Below, piece after piece: positions 34,865 to 44,089 of a DNA stretch of 61,861 nucleotides. Below the pieces are notes generated by a model, which had not been told where the DNA came from, ran no database searches, and saw only the letters and a list, made by a program, of their open reading frames with translations. Positions within the stretch are counted from its first letter, which is position 1, and each line of letters begins with the position of its first letter. Position numbers and translations under genes: made by a program. The stretch is from Syntrophales bacterium (GTDB lineage: Bacteria > Desulfobacterota > Syntrophia > Syntrophales > UBA2210): contig JALOBE010000014.1 of assembly GCA_023228425.1 (NCBI GenBank), positions 1 to 61,861 of the forward strand. Direction: 5' to 3'.

Positions 34865-35839
34865 TTAATTGTATTTCCAGCACCGGACCTGATGCCCGGG
34901 CCCTTTCAGGAACGGCTGTGGTTCTTGCTCCCGGCAGATGCTCATGGTGAAGGAACACCGGTCCTGGAAACTGCACCCGGGGGGCAGGTCCACGAGATTG
35001 GGAACCGTTCCGGGAATGGCCTTCAGTGGTCCCCGCCGTTTCGACAGGATCTCTGTCCGGGGCATCGATTCCATCAGTCCCGACGTGTAGGGGTGGAGAG
35101 GATTGCTGAACAATTCTTCCACCGGGGCGTATTCGACTATTTTCCCGGCGTACATCACGGCGGCGTTCCGGGCCGCCTCGGCAATGACGCCCAGGTCATG
35201 GGTGATCAGGATCACCGAGGACCCTGACTCCGACTTCAGGCGGTCGATCAGATCGAGTATCTGGGCCTGAATGGTCACATCGAGCGCGGTTGTGGGTTCG
35301 TCGGCAAGCATGAGTGACGGGTTGCAGGACAGGGCCATGGCGATCATCACCCGTTGCCGCATGCCCCCGCTCATCTGGTGGGGATAATTTTTGAGGCGGG
35401 CTTCAGGTGAGGGCATGCCCACCAGTTTCAGCATCTCCAGGGCGTGATCCATGGCTTCCGATCGGGAGATGTTCCGGTGAAGATGGACGGACTCGGCGAT
35501 CTGCTCGCCGATCCGTATGACGGGATTGAGAGAGTTCATGGGCTCCTGGAAAATCATCGACAGGTCCTTGCCCCGGAGATTGCGCATGTCCTTCTCGGAA
35601 AGATCCAGCAGGTTTTTCCCCTTGAAAAGAATCCGCCCGGCGACGATTGTTCCCTGCGGCTGTGGCACGAGGCGCATGATGGAGAGGGCGAGAACCGTCT
35701 TGCCGCTTCCCGACTCTCCCACGACGCCCAGGGTTTCTCCCCGATCAAGGGACAGGTTTACGCCGTCCAGGGCCTTGACGGTGCCTTGACGGGTTTGAAA
35801 CCGGGTTTTGAGTCCCTCTATTTCAAGAATCGGAGCCAT
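34865..35839 (-). CDS. Oligopeptide/dipeptide ABC transporter ATP-binding protein (DppD/OppD type)
   Basis: Partner ATPase (324 residues). Walker A GESGSGKT, signature MSGGMRQRVMIAMAL, Walker B LMLADEPTTALD and ITHDLGVIAE are all present, and the C-terminus has the Cys-rich PPGCSFQDRCSF block. The ATG at 35839 is chosen because conserved sequence (LEIEGLKTRF) begins there; an upstream in-frame start at 35980 would lie within pepA. It starts seven bases after pepA stops, so peptide hydrolysis and peptide-import ATPases appear co-expressed. Confidence 0.88.
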   Translation of the reverse strand: MAPILEIEGLKTRFQTRQGTVKALDGVNLSLDRGETLGVVGESGSGKTVLALSIMRLVPQPQGTIVAGRILFKGKNLLDLSEKDMRNLRGKDLSMIFQEPMNSLNPVIRIGEQIAESVHLHRNISRSEAMDHALEMLKLVGMPSPEARLKNYPHQMSGGMRQRVMIAMALSCNPSLMLADEPTTALDVTIQAQILDLIDRLKSESGSSVILITHDLGVIAEAARNAAVMYAGKIVEYAPVEELFSNPLHPYTSGLMESMPRTEILSKRRGPLKAIPGTVPNLVDLPPGCSFQDRCSFTMSICREQEPQPFLKGPGHQVRCWKYN

Positions 35840-35846
35840 CAGACCG

Positions 35847-37343
35847 TCATGTCCAGTCGCAAAGCATCTGAACCAGCAGGCGGACGCCCGCCCCGGAAGC
35901 TCCTTTGGGAATGTAGCCCCGCTCTTTGGCGGCAAAGGCGGGTCCGGCGATGTCGAGATGGGCCCAGGGTGTCGTTTCAATGAATTTTTTTAAAAACAGG
36001 GCTGCCGTGATGGCGCCTCCCGCCCGGGTACCCGTGTTTTTCATGTCCGCCGTATCGCTCTTGATCAGATCGTCGTACTCTTCCCAGAGGGGAAGTTCCC
36101 AGAGGGCTTCACCCGTTCGCTCCGATGCCTTCATGAGCCTGTCTCTCAGGGGCTTGTCGTTGCTGAACAGTCCCGCCAGGTTGTCCCCCAGGGCGATGAC
36201 ACAGGCGCCGGTCAGGGTCGCGATGTCGATGATAGCCGCCGGTTTGAACCGCTTCGCGTAGGTCAGAGCGTCGGCAAGGACGAGCCGTCCCTCGGCATCG
36301 GTGCTTATGATCTCGATGGTCCGGCCTGAGAGGGATCGCAGAATATCTCCCGGCCTGCAGGCGCAGCCGTCGGGGAGGTTTTCGGCCGCGGGAACAAGGC
36401 CGATGACATTGACGGGCAGTTTCAGCTCGGCAACGGCTTTGAGGGTGCCCATGACGGCGGCTGCCCCCGCCATGTCATCTTTCATCTGCACCATGCTGTC
36501 CGGGGGTTTGAGGCTGAGGCCGCCGCTGTCGAAGGTAATTCCCTTTCCCACGATAACCACGGGAGGAGCCTTTGGTTTTCCTCCACGGTACTCCATGACG
36601 ACAAGTTTCGGAGGATTGCAGCTTCCTCCGCCCACGCCGAGCAGGGCGTGCATTCCCATGCGCTTCATGGTCGCCGCTTCGATCACCTTGACGGAAAGCG
36701 AGGGGATGGCCTCGAGGCGGCGGGCTTCCCGGGCCAGCAGTGCCGGCGTCATCTCGTTGGCCGGGGCCGATACGAGATCCCTGGCCAGATAGACGGCATC
36801 ACAGAGTATCCGGGCCTCCCGGACGGCACGGGCCATTGCCTTCCGGTCGCCGGGTCCTCTGTCGCACAGAATGGACACGGACTGTATCTCGTCCGTATCA
36901 TCGGTCTTCGTTTTGTAGGGGGTATAGCGGTAGAGCCCCAGAAGCATTCCTTCGACGACAGCGGTGATCGGCCCCTCCGGGCTGGAACCGACGGAGCCGA
37001 AGTCGGACGACAGGGCACATTCCTTCACCTTGATGTCTCGAATGCGCCGGGCCGCGCCGGCAAAGGCGACACGCACCTTCTCGTCGGTAAGGTCCTCCTC
37101 CCGTCCCAGCCCGACCAGGAGAACCCGTTTCGCCGGAAGCGCTCCTCCCGTATAGACGAGGGCTGTGTCTTTGAATTTTCCCGAGAAGTCCCCTCCCGAG
37201 ATGATCGAGGAAAGAAGGCCTCCGCCGGCTTCATCGAGCTCACCCGCGGCCCCCCTGAGGCCGGTGCTTTCCTCGTAATGCCCGACGATGATGGCTTCCG
37301 TGGCGCAGGAGCCGGGGAACTGTTTTGTGACGGTCAGTTTCAT
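35847..37343 (-). CDS. pepA: Cytosol (leucyl) aminopeptidase
   Basis: Two-metal M17 aminopeptidase (498 residues, normal length). The C-terminal catalytic domain has VGKGITFDSGGLSLKP (Lys and Asp ligands), MKDDMAGAAAV, and the signature STDAEGRLVLADAL. An N-terminal macrodomain-like region spans about residues 1-170. It removes N-terminal residues from peptides in the cytoplasm, consistent with the downstream peptide transporter genes. In E. coli PepA also binds DNA; no evidence for that here. Confidence 0.93.
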   Translation of the reverse strand: MKLTVTKQFPGSCATEAIIVGHYEESTGLRGAAGELDEAGGGLLSSIISGGDFSGKFKDTALVYTGGALPAKRVLLVGLGREEDLTDEKVRVAFAGAARRIRDIKVKECALSSDFGSVGSSPEGPITAVVEGMLLGLYRYTPYKTKTDDTDEIQSVSILCDRGPGDRKAMARAVREARILCDAVYLARDLVSAPANEMTPALLAREARRLEAIPSLSVKVIEAATMKRMGMHALLGVGGGSCNPPKLVVMEYRGGKPKAPPVVIVGKGITFDSGGLSLKPPDSMVQMKDDMAGAAAVMGTLKAVAELKLPVNVIGLVPAAENLPDGCACRPGDILRSLSGRTIEIISTDAEGRLVLADALTYAKRFKPAAIIDIATLTGACVIALGDNLAGLFSNDKPLRDRLMKASERTGEALWELPLWEEYDDLIKSDTADMKNTGTRAGGAITAALFLKKFIETTPWAHLDIAGPAFAAKERGYIPKGASGAGVRLLVQMLCDWT

Positions 37344-37429
37344 GGTCGATTCCTTTTCCTTGTCGTCTATGCCCTCAACGCGGCCGGACCCGATAGGGGC
37401 GGCGATCGCGAGCGTGCGCGTCTGAAGGA

Positions 37430-38824
37430 TCAGGATTCCCCGGGATCCATTTCTTTCCGTATGTCCCCGGCGCGGGGACTTTCGGGGGGAACCTGGTCGA
37501 GGGCCGTTTTGAAGTGAAATCGGGCGCTGGACATTTTCCCTGTACTTTTGAAATATTTTCCGAAGTAATAGTGGGATTCACCGAGTTCGCCCGTTTTCCC
37601 GTACATCATGGCGAGGTTGTAGTAGATCTCGCTGTCGTTGGGATTTATTTCGTTGATTGTGCGAAACATGTCAAGTGCCGCGGGATAGTCTCCCTCCATT
37701 TCGTAGCTTTTTCCGAGATAGAACAGGGTGTCCCTGTCCCGGGCGCCGCGGTTCCATGCCTGGCCGAGCTGATCCAGGGCAGCGGGTATATCGCCTTTCT
37801 CAAAGAAGCTGATGCCGAAATCACGAATGATTTCAATGTCCTCCGGCTTCAGTTCCAGTGCCCGGGTGAAGCTTTGCGCAGCGGCGTCGTATTGTCCCGT
37901 CTTGCTTTCCGATACGGCAAGGCCGTAGTGGGCTTCCGGATCCAGCGGGTTTTGCCGAATCCGTTCGGCGAAATATCGAAGGTTGTCCCGGGGACTCTGC
38001 CTCTTCAGGTACAGTCTCGTCTTGTGCCGTTCGAAGCCGCCGTACATCTCCGTTTCGCCCTCCTGCCTGTAACGGGTCTCCAGGAGCAGAGTCAGGTACC
38101 TGATGCGGTCCGATGTCTGGGGGTGCGTCAGGAAATAGGACGGCACGGTATTCGAGTAAAATTGGTTGAACTGCATGATTTTCAGGAAGTCGAGCATTGA
38201 CCTGCCCAGGTACCCCGCCCCCACGAGGTAGCCCATGCCGAGGCGATCAGCTTCTTCCTCGTGTTCCCGGCTGTATTTCAGGGTCATGGTTGCCGATGCC
38301 GCGGAGGTCAATCCCATGAGTGCCGCCGCCGCTTCACCACCGCCGATCAGGGCTCCGGCGAGAACAGCCGCCAGCGATGCGACACCGAGCCGTTTCGACG
38401 CGGAGACCATCTGTGCTATGTGGCGGGCCTTGACGTGGGCTATTTCATGGGCCAGAACGCCCGCGAGCTGGCTCTCGTTTTCAGCAAGCTTGACGAGGCC
38501 CGTAAAGACGTAGACGTAGCCTCCGGGAGTGGCAAAGGCGTTGATTCCGGAGCTCTGTATGACGGAAAAGGTGAAGTCAAGAGGGTAGCGGTTGTCCTGC
38601 CGGATGAGGCGCTCCCCGATTTCATTGACGTAGTCCACCAGGGGATCATCCGTGAGAAGAAGGCCTGCCTCTTTGATCTTGTCGTAGAGTTCCTTGCCCA
38701 CGCGCCGTTCGTCGTCATAGGTAAAGGTCGCCTGTGACGGTGAGGGAAGGGCAAGAAGCAGGGAGGCCGCGACGAACAGGCTGAGAAGAGCCCGCAGCGG
38801 TTTCCATGGTCGTGTTGCGGTCAT
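37430..38824 (-). CDS. Periplasmic M48 metalloprotease with TPR domain (BepA/YfgC-like)
   Basis: A 464-residue exported protease. The signal peptide runs from TATRPWKPLRALLSLF to a cleavage site near PSQA-TF. The zinc motif is HEIAHVKARH with the third ligand in EHEEEADRLG. After residue about 270 several TPR-like repeats follow (for example ALELKPEDIEIIRDFG and NEINPNDSEIYYNLA). BepA proteins degrade misassembled outer-membrane proteins such as LptD. ATG 38824 is favoured over a TTG at 38869, which would place 15 extra residues before the signal peptide. Confidence 0.87.
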   Translation of the reverse strand: MTATRPWKPLRALLSLFVAASLLLALPSPSQATFTYDDERRVGKELYDKIKEAGLLLTDDPLVDYVNEIGERLIRQDNRYPLDFTFSVIQSSGINAFATPGGYVYVFTGLVKLAENESQLAGVLAHEIAHVKARHIAQMVSASKRLGVASLAAVLAGALIGGGEAAAALMGLTSAASATMTLKYSREHEEEADRLGMGYLVGAGYLGRSMLDFLKIMQFNQFYSNTVPSYFLTHPQTSDRIRYLTLLLETRYRQEGETEMYGGFERHKTRLYLKRQSPRDNLRYFAERIRQNPLDPEAHYGLAVSESKTGQYDAAAQSFTRALELKPEDIEIIRDFGISFFEKGDIPAALDQLGQAWNRGARDRDTLFYLGKSYEMEGDYPAALDMFRTINEINPNDSEIYYNLAMMYGKTGELGESHYYFGKYFKSTGKMSSARFHFKTALDQVPPESPRAGDIRKEMDPGES

Positions 38825-38865
38825 GTTCGGGTTCTTTTTTGTTGTATTCTTGACAGCTCTCTGAA

Positions 38866-38894
38866 ACAATATCTTTTTTTTTCATATCGATCAA
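38866..38894 (-). promoter_or_regulatory. Promoter upstream of the M48 protease gene
   Basis: On the - strand TTGATC (38894-38889), 17 bases, then TATTGT (38871-38866), in an AT-rich divergent region between the protease and cmk. Confidence 0.45.
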
Positions 38895-38919
38895 GTGAAT
38901 GTGATGAGGGGGCAAATCC

Positions 38920-39630
38920 GTGGCCGGACCGGGGGGAAGACAGCCTGTGGTCGTGGTGGACGGACCGGCAGGTTCGGGGAAGAGCACGGTCTGCAGGCTA
39001 TTCGCCGAAAAAACCGGTTATGCCTGTCTCGATACGGGTGCCCTGTATCGGGCGGTGGCCTGGCAGGCGGCCCGGTCGGGCCTGTCTCTTGACGATGAGG
39101 AGGGCCTCGCCCTGGTGTGCAGGGACATCGGGGTTGTCATGCCCGACGGAGGGGGGACGATGGTTCTCATGGTCGGAGAAGAGCCCGTCGACAGCATGAT
39201 TCGCACGGAGGAGGTCGCCATGGCCGCCTCGAGAATTTCACGACTTCCCCGGGTTCGAGAAGCCCTGCTGCCGCTCCAGAGAGAGGCCGGCAGGAATGGC
39301 GGCGTTATTGCCGAGGGGCGTGATATGGGTACCGTTGTCTTTCCCGATGCCGAAATAAAGATATTCCTTGAAGCCGCTCCCCGTGAGCGGGCACGGCGCC
39401 GCTGGCTGGAACTGTGTGAAAGAGGCCATGATCCCGACTATGACCGCATCCATGACGATATCCTGGTCCGGGATGAACAGGACCGAAACCGTGATCTGGC
39501 GCCGCTCAGGCCGTCGGACGACGCCCTTGTTCTGGATACGACCGGCATGAGCATAGACGATGTCATTGAAGCCGTGGTGGAAATTTTTAAAATCCGGTCG
39601 GTTTCGAAAGGTACGCCGGGGGGCCGGTGA
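38920..39630 (+). CDS. cmk: Cytidylate kinase
   Basis: CMP/dCMP kinase (236 residues). Walker A GPAGSGKST is at residues 15-23, followed by LDTGALYRAVAW, the MIRTEEV NMP-binding part, and GRDMGTVVFPDAEIKIFL with the lid region RARRRW. Starts at GTG 38920 after GAGGGGG. Its location directly before rpsA reproduces the conserved cmk-rpsA pairing. Confidence 0.94.
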   Translation: MAGPGGRQPVVVVDGPAGSGKSTVCRLFAEKTGYACLDTGALYRAVAWQAARSGLSLDDEEGLALVCRDIGVVMPDGGGTMVLMVGEEPVDSMIRTEEVAMAASRISRLPRVREALLPLQREAGRNGGVIAEGRDMGTVVFPDAEIKIFLEAAPRERARRRWLELCERGHDPDYDRIHDDILVRDEQDRNRDLAPLRPSDDALVLDTTGMSIDDVIEAVVEIFKIRSVSKGTPGGR

Positions 39631-39643
39631 ATTGCCAAACTGC

Positions 39644-39672
39644 TTGATATTTCAATTCTGCTGTGGTACGAA
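39644..39672 (+). promoter_or_regulatory. Promoter upstream of rpsA
   Basis: TTGATA (39644-39649), a 17-base spacer and TACGAA (39667-39672), followed by an AT-rich stretch, about 50 bases before the chosen rpsA start. It would let rpsA be expressed apart from cmk. Confidence 0.5.
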
Positions 39673-39722
39673 TTATTTTTTTAACAGAGAGTTACACAAT
39701 ACGCCCAGGGGGTATGAGGTAC

Positions 39723-41471
39723 ATGGTTAACGATGACAACAAAACAGCCGGACAGATGAGTGAACAGGAAGAAAGCGCGGTAATGAACGGTGACACCGGA
39801 AACGCGTCCGGGCAGGCAGAGGCGATGACCTTTGACGAGCTCTTTGAACAGAGCCTGCAGGATGTGACAATCGGGAAAATGGTGACCGGCCGGGTCGTGG
39901 AAATAACCGGCGAATTCATCATGCTTGACGTGGGATACAAAACCGAGGGACGGGTCAGTGTCGCCGAATTCAAGGGTGAGGACGATGCCATAACCTGTGC
40001 CGTTGGTGATGAGATAGATGTGGTGGTGGATCGAAAGACCGAAGAGGACCTGATTCTTTCCCGGGAGAAGGCGGTACGGGCCAAGATATGGGATGACATC
40101 GTCGAGGCTCACGCCAACAAGACCTGTGTGGAGGGAATTATCGTAAGGAAGGTGAAGGGGGGCCTCACCGTCGACGTGAAGTGCGTCTCGGCATTTCTTC
40201 CGGGGTCTCAGGTGGATATCCGCCCTGTGAGGGATCTCGATCGATACATAGGCGAAAAAATGGAATTCGAGGTTCTCAAGTACGACAGAAAAAGAAACAA
40301 TGTCGTGCTTTCACGTAAAACCATCCTCGAGCAGGAACAGGAAGAGCAGAAGAAGAAGGTCCTGGAGATGCTCAGAGAAGGCCTGGTGCTTGACGGTATC
40401 GTGAAGAACATCACAGACTACGGTCTCTTCGTGGATCTGGGAGGAATCGACGGTCTTCTTCACATCACGGACATGTCCTGGGGACGAATTCGGCACCCTT
40501 CGGAAAACTATGCCCGGGGCGATGCGATCCGGGTAAAGGTTCTGAGCTTCGATCCCGAACGGGAACGGGTATCCCTGGGTTTGAAGCAGCTGACGGAGAA
40601 TCCTTGGGACAGCATCGTTGAACAGTATCCCGTGGGCGCTGTCATTGAAGGCAAGGTCGTCAGCATCATGGACTACGGAAGCTTCGTGGAAGTGGCGCCC
40701 GGCGTGGAAGGCCTGGTGCATGTGTCCGAAATGTTCTGGACCAAAAAGATCCGTCACCCCTCGAAGGTAGTATCCGTAGGTGATACGGTCAACGTGCAGG
40801 TGCTCGATGTGGACCCTGAAAACAAGCGGATATCCCTGGGCCTCAAGCAGACCATGCCCAATCCATGGGAACTCATAAAAGAGCAGTATCCCGAAGGAAG
40901 CATTATTAAAGGTAAAATAAAGAATGTCGCCGACTTCGGCATTTTTGTCGGCATAGATGACGAAATCGACGGCCTGGTGCATATTTCGGATCTGACCTGG
41001 AAAAAACGCGTGAAACACCCCTCGGAGCTCTACCGGAAGGGTCAGGAAATCGAGGCCACGGTACTCAACATCGATGTGGATAACGGCAAATTTTCGCTGG
41101 GCATCAAGCAGCTCGAACCAAACCCCTGGGAGCAGCTGAAGGAGAAATACGGAATCGGCGGTACCGTGACGGGAGTTGTCACCAATGTTACCGATTTCGG
41201 GGTTTTCGTCGAAATCGAGGAAGGTATCGAAGGCCTGGTACACATATCGGAATTGAGCAAAAATCGTGTCAAGACGGCAAAAGACGTCTTGAGCCTCGGA
41301 GAAACGGTGACGGCGATCATCAAAAGTATCGATATGGAAAACCAGAAGGTCGGGCTGAGCATCAAGGATTACGAGCAGTCAGCTGAACCGTCAGCCCAGC
41401 GCCAGTATGTAAACAACAACGAAAAGGTCGTCTCAAATCTCGGTGACTTGCTGGCGAACATAAAAATGTAA
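39723..41471 (+). CDS. rpsA: 30S ribosomal protein S1
   Basis: A 582-residue S1 with six S1/OB-fold repeats. The last four are clear from repeated GLVHISE/D and RISLGLKQ-type ends (e.g. GLLHITDMSW, GLVHVSEMFW, GLVHISDLTW, GLVHISELSK). It binds mRNA leaders and supports initiation. ATG 39723 is preferred with AGGGGG upstream; ATG 39714 also occurs. The N-terminal 30 residues are acidic and poorly conserved. It is followed by sppA and ihfB, as in related anaerobes. Confidence 0.95.
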   Translation: MVNDDNKTAGQMSEQEESAVMNGDTGNASGQAEAMTFDELFEQSLQDVTIGKMVTGRVVEITGEFIMLDVGYKTEGRVSVAEFKGEDDAITCAVGDEIDVVVDRKTEEDLILSREKAVRAKIWDDIVEAHANKTCVEGIIVRKVKGGLTVDVKCVSAFLPGSQVDIRPVRDLDRYIGEKMEFEVLKYDRKRNNVVLSRKTILEQEQEEQKKKVLEMLREGLVLDGIVKNITDYGLFVDLGGIDGLLHITDMSWGRIRHPSENYARGDAIRVKVLSFDPERERVSLGLKQLTENPWDSIVEQYPVGAVIEGKVVSIMDYGSFVEVAPGVEGLVHVSEMFWTKKIRHPSKVVSVGDTVNVQVLDVDPENKRISLGLKQTMPNPWELIKEQYPEGSIIKGKIKNVADFGIFVGIDDEIDGLVHISDLTWKKRVKHPSELYRKGQEIEATVLNIDVDNGKFSLGIKQLEPNPWEQLKEKYGIGGTVTGVVTNVTDFGVFVEIEEGIEGLVHISELSKNRVKTAKDVLSLGETVTAIIKSIDMENQKVGLSIKDYEQSAEPSAQRQYVNNNEKVVSNLGDLLANIKM

Positions 41472-41491
41472 CATCCACTGCAGGTGCGAGG

Positions 41492-42421
41492 TTGCGTCGG
41501 GATACCCGTCAGTTCAGTCAGCCTATGAGAAAACATCCCATTCTATTCGGCCTGTTGCTGCTTGCGGTAATGGGCCTGCTGTTTTTTCTGGTCGCGCAGG
41601 CCGTTCTTCTCTTCACCGGTGAACGCGACGGACACTCGGGCCGGCCGAAGGTCGCCGTCATCGAAGTGGAGGGCATGATAACCGATTCCCGGGACGTTGT
41701 GGAGCAACTCGATGAATATGGAAAATCCCGGGACATACGGGCCATCGTCATCAGAGTCAACTCGCCCGGCGGCGGTGTCGTTCCATCACAGGAAATATAC
41801 GAGAAGATACTGAAGGTCAGGAAAAGCAAGAAGGTCGTGGCATCCATGGGGACCGTGGCCGCTTCGGGCGGATACTATGTCGCCTCGGCGACCGAGCATA
41901 TCATGGCCAACCCGGGTACCATTACGGGCAGCATCGGTGTTCTCATGCAATTCCCCCAGCTCCGGGAACTGCTCGATAAGGTGGGGCTGCGGACCCAGGT
42001 CATCAAGAGCGGCTCCTATAAAGACACGGGTTCACCTCTGCGGGACATTACTGATGAGGAATTGAGCATTCTCCAGGCCGTGGTGGACGATATTCACGAG
42101 CAGTTCGTGGAGGCCGTCCAGGCGAACCGGTCCATCCCCCGTGAAAATATCCTGAAAATCGGAGAGTCCATGATTTTCACGGGACGGCAGGCCCTGGAAG
42201 AAGGCCTGGTCGATCAACTGGGCGGGCTGGAAGACGCCATAGCCGTCGCCGCGTCCCTGGCCGGCATCGATGGTGAACCCCTCGTTGTTTACAAGAAAAA
42301 GCGTGAAACGCTGCTCCGATATCTCATCAGGGAACTGGCGTCAGGCGTTTCAGATATTATGGTCAACGGCGGTACCGGTATCAGCTACGTTTACCGGGAA
42401 GATTACCGGCTCGGATACTGA
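41492..42421 (+). CDS. sppA: Signal peptide peptidase SppA (short, membrane-anchored)
   Basis: Serine-lysine protease (309 residues, 36-kDa type) that degrades signal peptides after cleavage. A membrane helix spans about residues 16-36. The ClpP-like core has VNSPGGGVVPSQEIY, catalytic Ser in GTVAASGGYYVAS and Lys in IKSGSYKDTGSP. The start is uncertain: TTG 41492 has AGGTG upstream, while ATG 41525 (MRKHPILF) lacks a clear ribosome site. It lies 20 bases after rpsA and 3 bases before ihfB. Confidence 0.9.
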   Translation: MRRDTRQFSQPMRKHPILFGLLLLAVMGLLFFLVAQAVLLFTGERDGHSGRPKVAVIEVEGMITDSRDVVEQLDEYGKSRDIRAIVIRVNSPGGGVVPSQEIYEKILKVRKSKKVVASMGTVAASGGYYVASATEHIMANPGTITGSIGVLMQFPQLRELLDKVGLRTQVIKSGSYKDTGSPLRDITDEELSILQAVVDDIHEQFVEAVQANRSIPRENILKIGESMIFTGRQALEEGLVDQLGGLEDAIAVAASLAGIDGEPLVVYKKKRETLLRYLIRELASGVSDIMVNGGTGISYVYREDYRLGY

Positions 42422-42424
42422 TTC

Positions 42425-42706
42425 ATGACAAAACAGCAACTGGTCGAAAGTCTGCGGGATCGATTGCCTGACTACAAGCCGGGAGACCTGGCGATTGCGG
42501 TGGATATTCTTTTTGATTCTATACGGGACGCCCTGATTGAGGGTGACAGGATCGAAATCCGGGGCTTCGGAGTCTTTTCCGTAAAAACCAGGAAACCGAG
42601 AGTGGGTCGCAATCCCAGGACCGGGGAATCCGTCTTCATTCCGGAGCGACGGACCCTCTTGTTCAAGCCAGGGAAAAAATTAAAAGAAATGGTGGATTAC
42701 GCGTAA
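42425..42706 (+). CDS. ihfB: HU/IHF-family DNA-bending protein (IHF beta-like)
   Basis: A 93-residue DNA-binding protein of the HU/IHF family. The DNA-arm region RGFGVFSVKTRKPRVGRNPRTGES and C-terminal FKPGKKLKE are standard; Arg-Asn-Pro-Arg at the arm tip intercalates DNA. The position after rpsA supports IHF beta rather than HU. It overlaps nothing but is separated from sppA by three bases and from the next gene by one. Confidence 0.9.
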   Translation: MTKQQLVESLRDRLPDYKPGDLAIAVDILFDSIRDALIEGDRIEIRGFGVFSVKTRKPRVGRNPRTGESVFIPERRTLLFKPGKKLKEMVDYA

Positions 42707-42707
42707 C

Positions 42708-43499
42708 ATGTACTCAAACTACAATACCATTATAGTTTCCCGCGAGGACGGGTTTGCCACGGTTACTCTGAACCGTCCGAGGGAGTTGAACGCGCTGTCG
42801 CGTGAGATGCAGCTGGAGCTGATCGATTGCTTCACCAGGATGGAAGATGACAACACGGTACGGGCCGTCATAGTCACCGGCGGTGACTACGTGTTCTCGG
42901 CGGGTATGGATCTCAAGGAAATCGCGCCCCGTCCTGATAACGACGGCAACAACGACAATTACATTCTCTTTACCGTCAAGTACCTGCAGAAAATCTACAC
43001 CTTCAAGCGGCCCGTCATAGCCGCCGTCGGGGGCATCGCCCTGGGGGGAGGGTTCAACCTCGCCACGGTCTGCGATATGATCATCGCGTCGGAAACGGCC
43101 ATCTTCGGCCATCCCGAATTAAAGTTCGGCCTGAACCCGCTCTTCGATCCCCTGTCCCGATTCGTCGGGGCGGCCAAGGCAAAGGAAATCACCATGCTGG
43201 GAGAGCCGATGGGGGCGAAGGAGGCCCACCGCATCGGTCTGGTGAACAAGGTTCTCCCGCCGGAAATGTTCATGGAGGAAGCCAGGGCCATGGCACGTGA
43301 ACTGGCCCAGCGGCCTGAGCGGGCCATTGAAGCCGTGAAGAAACTCTCGGACATCGTTCATCGTCTGGACAAAAAAACGGCACTGGAACATGAGGTCGAG
43401 ATATCTGCGTTGCTTTACAATCTCAAGGAGAGCAGAGAGCAGATGCAGAGATTTCTCGAGGAACTCGCGGCGAAGAAAAAAAAGCAGAATCAGTCGTGA
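42708..43499 (+). CDS. Enoyl-CoA hydratase/isomerase (crotonase) family protein
   Basis: A 263-residue crotonase-fold enzyme acting on acyl-CoA thioesters. The oxyanion-hole segments are VFSAGMDLKEI and GGIALGGGFNLA, and one candidate catalytic Glu lies in FGHPELKFGL. The residue usually supplying the second Glu (GG.ELA) is Asn here (FNLA), so a plain hydratase activity is not assured; isomerase or hydrolase roles are possible. It is an add-on to the rpsA-ihfB group, one base after ihfB, and its TGA stop lies at the end of a dispersed repeat. Confidence 0.83.
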   Translation: MYSNYNTIIVSREDGFATVTLNRPRELNALSREMQLELIDCFTRMEDDNTVRAVIVTGGDYVFSAGMDLKEIAPRPDNDGNNDNYILFTVKYLQKIYTFKRPVIAAVGGIALGGGFNLATVCDMIIASETAIFGHPELKFGLNPLFDPLSRFVGAAKAKEITMLGEPMGAKEAHRIGLVNKVLPPEMFMEEARAMARELAQRPERAIEAVKKLSDIVHRLDKKTALEHEVEISALLYNLKESREQMQRFLEELAAKKKKQNQS

Positions 43500-43690
43500 G
43501 GAACTCGTAGAAAATCGAAGACGTCCAGTGCGGGACGGCTTCGATACACGTATCGCGGGTACGGCGCGCATATCCCGAGGAATGGGGGTACTTCAGGGTG
43601 CGCCGCGGTGACGGAGGGAGGGGCTCAACGCGGTATCCGGTTATAATGCATGAGGTCATGCCTCCGGTAACCTTTTTTTCGAAGCCGTCA
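43497..43690. repeat. 194-bp dispersed repeat with imperfect terminal inverted repeats (copy 1)
   Basis: Begins TGAGGAACTCGTAGAA and ends TTTTTTCGAAGCCGTCA, an imperfect inverted pair. It shares many blocks with the element at 53304-53497, which has the same length (194 bp), e.g. CCGAGGA followed by GGTACTTC/GCGTACTG and GTGACGGAGG. Both flanking, convergent genes take their TGA stop codon from its ends (43497-43499 on +, 43690-43688 on -). It has no ORF. Confidence 0.7.
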
Positions 43691-43963
43691 GTCTTCGTAG
43701 AACTGACTCGCGAAGTCCAGAAGCTGGTCCTTTCGCTTCTTGTGCTGAAGTTTTTTCAAGGCCTTCGCTTCAATCTGCCGGATTCTCTCCCGGGTGACGC
43801 CCATCATCTCGCCCACCTCTTCCAGCGTGAAGGGGCCATAATTACAGGCAACCCACGTGCAGTTACAGAAGGTGTCGGTCTTGAGCCACCAATCGCAGGT
43901 CGTGTCCTCGCACTTTTCAACAATAAAGGCGTTTGTTTTCTTGCATCGGTACAAGCTGGTCAC
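43688..43963 (-). CDS. Small Cys-rich protein with sigma-70 region 4-like helix-turn-helix
   Basis: A 91-residue protein. The N-terminal half carries six cysteines (C7, C18, C23, C33, C35, C40), suggesting a metal-binding module. The second half, TLEEVGEMMGVTRERIRQIE and AKALKKLQ, is a sigma-70 region 4 HTH, the part that reads the -35 element. It lacks regions 1-3, so it cannot be a sigma factor alone; it may compete for or tune promoter binding. It begins at GTG 43963 with AAAGGG upstream and has its own promoter. I do not recognise a named family. Confidence 0.75.
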   Translation of the reverse strand: MTSLYRCKKTNAFIVEKCEDTTCDWWLKTDTFCNCTWVACNYGPFTLEEVGEMMGVTRERIRQIEAKALKKLQHKKRKDQLLDFASQFYED

Positions 43964-44061
43964 CGCTCACACCCTTTCCGCCCGTTCGGGACTATTGACA
44001 ACAGGGTTCTTCAACACGAATGATTGGATTGTGTTGATAAGCCACAAACAAAATTTCACTT

Positions 44062-44089
44062 AATATAATATTGTTTACTGTAATGTCAA
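44062..44089 (-). promoter_or_regulatory. Promoter of the sigma-region-4 protein gene
   Basis: On the - strand a perfect TTGACA (44089-44084), a 16-base spacer and TATATT (44067-44062). The -35 box overlaps the addA stop codon, and the strong AT content contrasts with the neighbourhood. It implies a leader of roughly 90 bases before the GTG start. Confidence 0.65.

Noticed and set aside
38825..38869. TTG start adding 15 residues to the M48 protease
   Set aside because: It would place extra charged residues before a clear signal peptide; ATG 38824 fits export better.
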